A stretch of DNA of 5,040 nucleotides from Pseudomonadota bacterium (GTDB taxonomy: Bacteria > Myxococcota > Myxococcia > Myxococcales > Myxococcaceae). Below the pieces are notes generated by a model. That model searched no databases. It was given only the letters and a program-made list of their open reading frames with translations, and had not been told where the DNA came from. A program made the translations under genes and the position numbers. The DNA lies in contig JAFADT010000472.1 of assembly GCA_023424585.1 (NCBI GenBank), positions 1 through 5,040 of the forward strand, in the 5' to 3' direction. This document shows positions 1 to 5,040 of the stretch, in pieces. The stretch's first letter is position 1, and each line of letters opens with the position of its first letter.

Positions 1-683
1 TCCCGGGGCCTCAGCGCGTCCGGCACCGCCACGCCCTCCACCAGCACGCAGTCGAAGTCCTCGCCCTCCAGCAGGAGCGGCGCGTGGGGGCGCAGCGTGC
101 GGCGGAACACGCCGTCCGCGCCGCGCACCGCGCGGTCCCCGCGCTTCGTCCCCCCCGCGCGCACGAGCAGCACCCGGTCCCCGAAGTCGTGGACCATCAC
201 CTTCGCCACCAGCTCCACCAGCACGGACAGCACCGCGGGCGGCAGCTCCAGTCCCCGCGCGTGGAACGTCACCACGTCCGCGCGCGGCGCCGTGCCCGCC
301 CCCGCGCCTCCAGGTCGGGGCACCGCCGCCACCGCCTCCAGCTCCGCGCGGGGGAGGAAGAGGGCGTGCGACGCGGACTCCGCCGTCACCGTGACGGGCC
401 ACGTGCCGCGCGCGAGCGCCTCCACGCCCAGCGACATTCCCGGGCGCAGGTGCAGGAGCACCGTCCCTCCCGCCGTCACCCGCCACTCGCCCGAGCGCAG
501 GAGGTAGACGCCGTCCACGGGCTCGCCCTCGCGGCAGAGGCCCTCGCCCGGCAGGGGCTCCACCCGCCGGGCCCTTTCCAGCAGGCGGAGCAGCACGGAC
601 GCGCGCGTGTGGCGCAGCGCGGGGGCTTGCTTCAACGAGTACAGCCACCGACGCCGCTCATCGACAGTCAGGGGAGAAGCCAT
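1..683 (-). CDS. CNBD-like domain protein with unidentified C-terminal domain (3' end beyond window)
   Basis: Reading from the ATG at 683 gives 227 residues with no stop before the left edge, so the C-terminus is missing. ATG 683 is the first ATG, GTG or TTG in this frame after the in-frame TAG that ends the transporter gene, which supports the start. Residues about 30-120 look like a cyclic-nucleotide-binding beta-roll: leucine-rich helix, PGEGLCREGEPVDGVYLLRS with the usual G..L..EGE..D.vYll..G pattern, then LRPGMSLGVEALARG. The phosphate-binding cassette is degenerate: the usual Glu after the Gly is Val87, and the usual Arg is about Trp95. A Gly/Ala/Pro linker (123-134) leads to a second alpha/beta-like region with two hydrophobic strands, DRVLLVRAGG and FDCVLVEGV. 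This layout recalls NTE/patatin proteins, where a linker region separates CNBD from phospholipase, but the diagnostic GGGxRG and GxSxG motifs would lie outside the window. That identity is a weak inference. No strong Shine-Dalgarno sequence precedes the start. The gene lies 87 bases after the efflux gene, possibly in the same transcript. Confidence 0.8.
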   Translation of the reverse strand, partial: MASPLTVDERRRWLYSLKQAPALRHTRASVLLRLLERARRVEPLPGEGLCREGEPVDGVYLLRSGEWRVTAGGTVLLHLRPGMSLGVEALARGTWPVTVTAESASHALFLPRAELEAVAAVPRPGGAGAGTAPRADVVTFHARGLELPPAVLSVLVELVAKVMVHDFGDRVLLVRAGGTKRGDRAVRGADGVFRRTLRPHAPLLLEGEDFDCVLVEGVAVPDALRPR

Positions 684-766
684 GCGTCGCCCAAGGATAA
701 CCAGGACGCTCCAGCGCCGGATAGCGCACCGGAGTGCCTGCCCGCTTTGCGGGTCCTTGGCGACGC
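684..766 (-). promoter_or_regulatory. Structured intergenic spacer: predicted three-way-junction RNA abutting the downstream ATG
   Basis: The arms at 684-697 and 754-766 are reverse complements over 13 base pairs with a single bulged C. They enclose two further hairpins. One is 741-753, with five G-C pairs and a 3-base loop. The other is 702-740, with 4-bp helices 702-705/737-740, 709-712/731-734 and 714-717/724-727 separated by small internal loops. The element fills 83 of the 87 spacer bases. In the minus-strand transcript the 5' arm starts five bases after the transporter stop codon, and the 3' arm ends immediately before the AUG at 683, so the initiation region of the CNBD ORF would be base-paired. 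No U-run follows, so it does not look like an intrinsic terminator. The complementarity is seen directly; a regulatory role is inferred. A dispersed palindromic repeat is an alternative. Confidence 0.45.
684..766. repeat. Imperfect inverted repeat, 13-bp arms
   Basis: The left arm is 684-697 (14 bases) and the right arm is 754-766 (13 bases). The arms match as 8 plus 5 base pairs around one extra C at 690-692. The central 56 bases contain a second perfect 5-bp hairpin (741-753) directly against the right arm, and an imperfect one at 702-740. As DNA this could extrude as a cruciform, bind a dimeric protein, or be a copy of a genomic palindromic repeat. The window contains only one copy. Confidence 0.7.
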
Positions 767-770
767 GCTG

Positions 771-3700
771 CTACGCCGGCTGGGGTCGCGGTGGCTCCTC
801 CTCGGGAGGGATGGACGGCGGCGGATTGCCCGGCCCGCCCGGCGAATTGCCGTGCTTGCGGTGTTTCAGGATTCTCGTGCGGGCCCCCTCCACCAGCGCG
901 TACAGCACGGGGATGAAGATGAGGTTCACGAAGGTGGAGAAGAGCATGCCGCCGAAGACGGCGGTGCCCAGCGACTTGCGCGCGGACGCGCCCGCGCCGC
1001 TGGCCAGCATCAGCGGCACCACGCCGAAGAGGAACGCGAAGGAGGTCATCAGGATGGGGCGCAGGCGCGTCTCCGCCGCGTTGATGGCGGACTCCACCAC
1101 GCCCTGGCCCTGCGCGCGCAGCTGCTCGCCGAACTCCACGATGAGGATGGCGTTCTTCGACGCGAGGCCCACCAGCATCACCAGGCCCACCTGACAGAAC
1201 ACGTCGTTCACCAGCCCGCGCAGGTTCTGGAGGATGAGCGCGCCCATCATCGCGACGGGCACCGCGAGCATGACGACGAAGGGCAGGGCGAAGCTCTCGT
1301 ACTGCGCGGCCAGCACCAGGAACACGAACACGATGCCCAGCGCGAAGATGACGAGCACGGTGTTGCCCGCGCTCTTCTGCTCCAGGGACAGGCCCGTCCA
1401 CTCGTAGGTGAAGCCCGGCGGCAGGGCCCGCTTCGCGACCGCCTCCATGGCGGCGAGCGCCTGGCCGGTGGAGACGCCGGGGGCGCCCTGGCCGTTGAGG
1501 TTCGCGGAGCGGAAGAGGTTGTAGTGGGTGATGTTGGGCGCCGTGGTGATGGGCGTCACCTTCACCAGCGCCTCCAGCGGCACCATGGCCCCGGTGTCCG
1601 AGCGCACGTAGAGGCTGCCGATGTCCTTCGGGTTGTCGCGGAAGGGCGTCGCGGCCTGCACGAACACGCGGTAGACGCGGTTGGAGAAGGTGAAGTCGTT
1701 CACGTACTGGCTGCCCAGGTACACCTGGAGCGTGGAGAACAGCGAGGACAGGGGCACGCCCATGGCCTTGGCCTTCTCCCGGTCCACGTCGATGTTGAGC
1801 TGCGGCGAGCCCGCGGTGAACGCGGAGAACACGCCGCGCAGGCGCTTCTCCTGGCTCGCCGTGCCCACCAGGGCCTGGGTGGCCTGCGCCAGCTCGTCCA
1901 GCGTGCGGTCGCCCTGCTGGTCCTCCAGCACGAACTCGAAGCCGCCCACGCTGCCCACGCCGCGGATGGCGGGCGGCTGGAGGGGCTGCACGCGCGCGCC
2001 GCCCACCAGGGCCAGCGGCCCGCGCAGGCGCTCCACCAGGCCCGCGACGCTGGACTCCTTCGCCTTGCGCTCCTCCCACGGCCGCAGGTTGATGAAGAGC
2101 GAGCCGTAGTTGGCGCCCGTGCCCAGCAGCGAGAAGCCGCCCACGGTGAAGATCTCCGTCACCTCGCGCTGCTGCCGGACGATGTCCTCCACCTGGATGA
2201 GGACGTTGCGCGTGTACTCCAGCGACGTGCCCTCCGGGCCCTGCACCGCGATGATGAGGTAGCCCTGGTCCTCGTCCGGGATGAAGCCCGTGGGCGTGGA
2301 CCGGTAGAGCAGGCCCGTGCCCACGAGGAACGCGGCGAAGATGGCCACCACGAGCCACCGCGCCTTGCCCAGCATCAGGCCCAGCAGCTTCCCGTAGCCG
2401 CGCCGGAGCGCGTCCAGCCCCTGGTCGAACTTGCGCGCCAGGAGGAACTTCTGGCCCTCGTTGGGGCGCAGGAGGCGCGCGCACAGCGCGGGGGACAGGG
2501 TGGGCGCGACGAGCGCGGAGAGGCTGATGGAGAACGCGATGGTGAGCGCGAACTGGCGGTAGATGGCGCCCGTGGTGCCGGGGAAGAAGGACACCGGGAT
2601 GAACACCGCGGACAGCACCAGCGCGGTGGCCACCACCACGCCGGCCACCTGCTGCATGCCCCGGTGGGTGGCCTCCTTCGCGTCCACCTTGTCGTGCTCG
2701 ATGACGCGCTCCACGTTCTCGATGACCACGATGGCGTCATCCACCACCAGGCCCGTGGCCAGCGTCAGGCCGAAGAGCGTCAGCGTGTTGAGCGAGAAGC
2801 CGAACGCGTTGACGAACATGAACGTGCCGACCAGGGACACCGGCAGCGTGGTCACCGCCACCAGCACGCTGCGCCAGCCGTGCAGGAAGATGAAGATGAC
2901 CAGGATGACCAGGAGGATGGCCTCGCCCAGCGCGTGGAGCACCTCGTCGATGGAGGCGCTCACCGCGGCCGTGGTGTCGAACGCCACCTTGTAGGTGAGG
3001 CCCGGCGGGAAGTTCGCGGACAGCCGCTTCAGCTCCGCCTCCACGCCCTCGCGCACCTCCAGCGCGTTGGAGCCGGGCAGCTGCGTGATGCCCAGGCCCA
3101 CCGCGTCCTGGCCGTTGAAGCGCAGCAGCTGCTGGTAGTTCTCCGCGCCCAGCTTCACGCTGCCCACGTCGCGGATGCGCACCAGGGCGCCGTCCGCGCC
3201 GCGCTGGATGACGATGGCGCCGAACTCGTCCGGGGACGTCAGCTGGCCCTTCACCTGGAGGGACAGCTGGTACGCCTGGTCCCTGGCGGACGGGGCCTGG
3301 CCCACCTTGCCCGCGCCCACCTGGACGTTCTGCTCCTGGAGCGCGCTCACCACGTCCTGCGCGGTGAGGTTGCGGCGGGCCAGCTCCGTGGGGTCCAGCC
3401 ACAGGCGCATGGCGAAGCGGCGCTCGCCGAAGATGCGCACGTCGCCCACGCCCTTCACGCGCAGCAGCGCGTCGCGGATGTAGACGTCCGCGTAGTTGCT
3501 GAGGAACTCCGTGTCGTAGCGCTTCTCCGCGTCATAGACGCCGAAGGAGACCAGCAGCTGCGTCTGCGCCTTGCGCACGGTGACGCCCAGCGCGTTCACC
3601 GCGGCGGGCAGCTGCGGCGTGGCGGTGGCCACGCGGTTCTGCACGTCCACCGCGGCCAGGTCCACGTCGCGCGACGGGTCGAACGTCGCGGTGATGGTGC

Positions 3701-3965
3701 ACTGGCCGTCGTTGGTGCTGGTGGAGGACATGTAGCGCATGCCCTCCATGCCGTTGAGCTGGCGCTCCAGCACGGTGGTGACGGCGCTCTCCACCGTCTC
3801 CGCGGACGCGCCGGTGTAGGTCGCCGTGACCTGCACCTGCGGCAGCGCCAGCTCCGGGTACTGCTCGATGGGGAGGCTGGGGATGGAGATGGCGCCCACC
3901 AGCGTGATGAGGATGGACAGCACGCTGGAGAAGACGGGGCGCTTGATGAAGAAGTCGGTGAACAT
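771..3965 (-). CDS. HAE1/AcrB-family RND efflux transporter, inner-membrane permease subunit
   Basis: This is a complete 1064-residue proton-driven exporter of the resistance-nodulation-division superfamily; E. coli AcrB has 1049 residues. It starts MFTDFFIKRPVFSSVLSI, the standard HAE1 N-terminus with TM1 at about 9-30. Porter regions lie at about 35-335 and 560-865. TM2-TM6 fall at about 345-492, TM7 at 537-554 and TM8-TM12 at 868-1026, so the family's internal duplication is intact. The proton-relay residues are present: Asp409-Asp410 in GLVVDDAIVVIENVER (AcrB D407/D408), Lys937 in GLASKNAILIVEF (K940), and Arg967 and Thr974 in RLRPILMTS (R971/T978). Of the AcrB pocket phenylalanines, F178, F610, F615 and F628 appear as F179, F606, F611 and F624, but F617 aligns with Leu613, and F136 also appears to be Leu (137/138). 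The C-terminus is a Pro/Glu-rich tail of about 25 residues (1040-1064). The gene follows the adaptor by 9 bases with a good ribosome binding site. Substrates cannot be deduced; multidrug, solvent or natural-product export are all possible. Confidence 0.97.
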   Translation of the reverse strand: MFTDFFIKRPVFSSVLSILITLVGAISIPSLPIEQYPELALPQVQVTATYTGASAETVESAVTTVLERQLNGMEGMRYMSSTSTNDGQCTITATFDPSRDVDLAAVDVQNRVATATPQLPAAVNALGVTVRKAQTQLLVSFGVYDAEKRYDTEFLSNYADVYIRDALLRVKGVGDVRIFGERRFAMRLWLDPTELARRNLTAQDVVSALQEQNVQVGAGKVGQAPSARDQAYQLSLQVKGQLTSPDEFGAIVIQRGADGALVRIRDVGSVKLGAENYQQLLRFNGQDAVGLGITQLPGSNALEVREGVEAELKRLSANFPPGLTYKVAFDTTAAVSASIDEVLHALGEAILLVILVIFIFLHGWRSVLVAVTTLPVSLVGTFMFVNAFGFSLNTLTLFGLTLATGLVVDDAIVVIENVERVIEHDKVDAKEATHRGMQQVAGVVVATALVLSAVFIPVSFFPGTTGAIYRQFALTIAFSISLSALVAPTLSPALCARLLRPNEGQKFLLARKFDQGLDALRRGYGKLLGLMLGKARWLVVAIFAAFLVGTGLLYRSTPTGFIPDEDQGYLIIAVQGPEGTSLEYTRNVLIQVEDIVRQQREVTEIFTVGGFSLLGTGANYGSLFINLRPWEERKAKESSVAGLVERLRGPLALVGGARVQPLQPPAIRGVGSVGGFEFVLEDQQGDRTLDELAQATQALVGTASQEKRLRGVFSAFTAGSPQLNIDVDREKAKAMGVPLSSLFSTLQVYLGSQYVNDFTFSNRVYRVFVQAATPFRDNPKDIGSLYVRSDTGAMVPLEALVKVTPITTAPNITHYNLFRSANLNGQGAPGVSTGQALAAMEAVAKRALPPGFTYEWTGLSLEQKSAGNTVLVIFALGIVFVFLVLAAQYESFALPFVVMLAVPVAMMGALILQNLRGLVNDVFCQVGLVMLVGLASKNAILIVEFGEQLRAQGQGVVESAINAAETRLRPILMTSFAFLFGVVPLMLASGAGASARKSLGTAVFGGMLFSTFVNLIFIPVLYALVEGARTRILKHRKHGNSPGGPGNPPPSIPPEEEPPRPQPA

Positions 3966-3970
3966 GGCCG

Positions 3971-3976
3971 TCCCTC
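3971..3976 (-). promoter_or_regulatory. Shine-Dalgarno site of the RND transporter, overlapping the adaptor stop
   Basis: The minus strand reads TGAGGGACGGCCATG. The GAGGGA motif uses two bases of the adaptor's TGA stop codon (3977-3975) and lies five bases before the ATG at 3965. This fixes the transporter start and suggests that ribosomes finishing the adaptor help initiate the transporter, keeping the two subunits in proportion. Confidence 0.8.
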
Positions 3977-5040
3977 ACTGACCCGCGTCCGCGCCGCCGC
4001 CCATGCCCTGGGCGGGTGGCAGGGGCATGCCTTCCGTCTGGCCCCGCGCCGGCTGCGCGGGCCTCGGCTGGATGGGCATGCCGTCCCGCAGCTGCTGCAC
4101 CCCGCTGATGATGACCTGGGTGCCCGCGTCCAGGCCCTTCAGGACCTCGTAGTCGTTGCCCTCCACCAGCCCCAGCGTCACCGGCTGGCGCTTCACCACG
4201 GTGCCGGCGTCGCCTTCGCCCACCACCATGGCGAAGGACTGGCTGCCCTGCCGCGTCACCGCGGTGGTGGGCATCTTCAGGGCGTCGCGCACGTCGTAGA
4301 CCAGCTGCGCGCGCACCAGCTGGCCGGCGCGCAGGCCCACGGTGTTGTCGAAGGCGGCCTTCACCTCCACCAGCTGCGTGTTCGGGTTGGGCGTGGAGGC
4401 GACGAAGAAGGCGGGCGCGCGGACGAGGGTCTCGCCGTCCCCGTTGAGGACCTCCAGCGGCGTCTGGCCCACCTTCACCCGCGCGGCCTGGTCCACCGGC
4501 ACCTGCACGGACAGCTCCAGCGCGCGGCTCTGGTCCACGATGGTGAGCGCGGACTGGGGCGTCACGTAGTCGCCCAGCTTCACCGGGATGTCGCCCACCA
4601 CGCCGTCGAAGGGGGCGCTCACGTTGAAGAAGCCCAGCTGCACCTGCTGGTTCTGGATCTGCGCCTCCGCCGCCTGGGCCTGGGCCTCGGCTTGCGTGGC
4701 CTGGGCCACGGCCTGGTCGTAGTCCTGGCGGCTGACGAGCCCCTCCTTGAGGAGCTGCGCGCTGCGCTCGCGCGTCCTGCGCGCGAACTCGCGGTTGGCG
4801 ACGGCGGAGGCCTTCTGGGCCTGGGTGGCGCGCAGGGAGGCCTGCTCCTGGCGCGGATCCACCACCAGCAGCACCTGGCCGGCCTTCACCGGGTCTCCGG
4901 GGCGGACGTTGATCCGCTGCACGTAGCCGGCGACCTGCGGCAGGATGGTGATGCTGCGCCGGGAGATGAGGGTGCCCACGTACTCGCCGGTGTCGCGCAC
5001 CGGGCCGGGCTTCACCGCCATCACCTGCACCGGCATGGGC
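3975..5040 (-). CDS. Periplasmic adaptor subunit (membrane fusion protein, AcrA/MexA type) of the RND pump, 5' end beyond window
   Basis: This protein links the inner-membrane RND pump to an outer-membrane TolC-like channel across the periplasm. The frame is open to the right edge. The ATG at 5036 is probably internal, because no signal peptide or lipobox follows it and the protein begins right at the first adaptor strand; roughly 40 residues, including the export signal, should lie outside. Numbered from that Met, the first lipoyl half-motif is about 33-62 (PQVAGYVQRINVRPGDPVKAG) and an alpha-helical hairpin spans about 62-134. The second lipoyl half is 138-168 (SAPFDGVVGDIPVKLGDYV), the beta-barrel about 172-250, and the membrane-proximal domain about 251-322. 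At the hairpin tip, R91-x3-L95-x6-S102 matches the R-L-S motif by which AcrA-like adaptors dock with TolC. The C-terminal 30 residues are Pro/Gly/Gln-rich and probably disordered. The gene is followed by its transporter after 9 bases, which supports operon membership. Confidence 0.95.
   Translation of the reverse strand, partial: PMPVQVMAVKPGPVRDTGEYVGTLISRRSITILPQVAGYVQRINVRPGDPVKAGQVLLVVDPRQEQASLRATQAQKASAVANREFARRTRERSAQLLKEGLVSRQDYDQAVAQATQAEAQAQAAEAQIQNQQVQLGFFNVSAPFDGVVGDIPVKLGDYVTPQSALTIVDQSRALELSVQVPVDQAARVKVGQTPLEVLNGDGETLVRAPAFFVASTPNPNTQLVEVKAAFDNTVGLRAGQLVRAQLVYDVRDALKMPTTAVTRQGSQSFAMVVGEGDAGTVVKRQPVTLGLVEGNDYEVLKGLDAGTQVIISGVQQLRDGMPIQPRPAQPARGQTEGMPLPPAQGMGGGADAGQ
4670..4717. 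repeat. Short degenerate GCCTGG-type repeats inside the adaptor hairpin
   Basis: The plus strand carries tandem and interspersed copies of gcctgg with slight variants. On the coding strand they encode an Ala/Gln/Glu-rich stretch (about residues 108-125 of the visible protein) in the second helix of the adaptor hairpin. This is most likely codon bias plus coiled-coil composition rather than a mobile repeat, but slippage here could change hairpin length. Confidence 0.35.

Noticed and set aside
741..753. Short hairpin (five G-C pairs, 3-base loop) as an intrinsic terminator after the transporter gene
   Set aside because: The stem is short and no T-run follows on the minus strand (or the plus strand). 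It is better described as one branch of the larger folded spacer.
684..773. Possible readthrough fusion of transporter and CNBD ORF: both are in the same frame, separated only by TAG and 29 open codons
   Set aside because: In DNA this GC-rich a 29-codon stretch without a stop is likely by chance. The spacer codons show no protein-like pattern, and the transporter already ends in a natural-looking disordered tail. The inverted repeat explains the spacer better.
607..1194. 195-codon open frame on the plus strand
   Set aside because: It is antisense to the C-terminal part of the transporter and the start of the CNBD ORF, is low-complexity and has no recognisable motif. It is best explained as a shadow of high GC. 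The same applies to the plus-strand frames at 97-507, 1681-2109, 2563-2994, 3175-3483 and 4342-4569.
658..2484. 608-codon open frame on the minus strand, overlapping the transporter in another frame
   Set aside because: It is dominated by Arg, Gly, Ala, Pro and His with no domain pattern, as expected when a gene with GC-rich third positions is read out of frame. The overlapping frame encodes a complete, recognisable RND transporter.
5034..5036. ATG at 5036 as the true start of the adaptor
   Set aside because: The frame stays open to the window edge, and the sequence after this ATG begins directly at the adaptor's first beta-strand region with no signal peptide or lipobox. The protein must be exported, so the start lies upstream.

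Overview
The window is very GC-rich, with G or C in almost every third codon position. This suggests a high-GC Gram-negative bacterium, because a tripartite RND efflux pump needs an outer membrane. The Ala/Gly/Pro/Arg-rich style and the unusual cyclic-nucleotide-binding-like protein fit a myxobacterium (Myxococcus/Corallococcus type). That assignment is inference; no taxonomic marker is present.

All supported genes lie on the minus strand and read right to left. The order is a periplasmic adaptor subunit (5040 to 3975, its N-terminus beyond the right edge), an intact HAE1/AcrB-type RND transporter of 1064 residues (3965 to 771), and a third ORF (683 to 1, running off the left edge). The third ORF starts with a degenerate cyclic-nucleotide-binding (CNBD) fold and continues into a domain I cannot name with confidence. 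The adaptor and transporter are 9 bases apart, and a Shine-Dalgarno sequence overlaps the adaptor stop codon, so they are almost certainly co-transcribed and translationally linked. There is no outer-membrane channel gene in the window, although the adaptor carries an R-L-S type TolC-docking motif.

The most unusual structure is in the 87-base spacer between the transporter stop and the start of the third ORF. Nearly the whole spacer (684-766) can fold into a three-way junction. A 13-bp closing stem with one bulge ends directly against the ATG of the CNBD ORF, and it encloses two hairpins. It could be a cis-acting RNA controlling translation of the third gene, or a copy of a dispersed palindromic repeat.

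The adaptor and transporter together should form a proton-driven drug/solvent/metabolite exporter that recruits a TolC-like channel encoded elsewhere. The role of the third gene is unknown. The canonical cNMP-contacting Glu and Arg appear to be missing from its CNBD, so it may not sense cyclic nucleotides in the usual way. No tRNA, rRNA, CRISPR, insertion sequence or promoter was found. Gene-free sequence totals under 100 bases.
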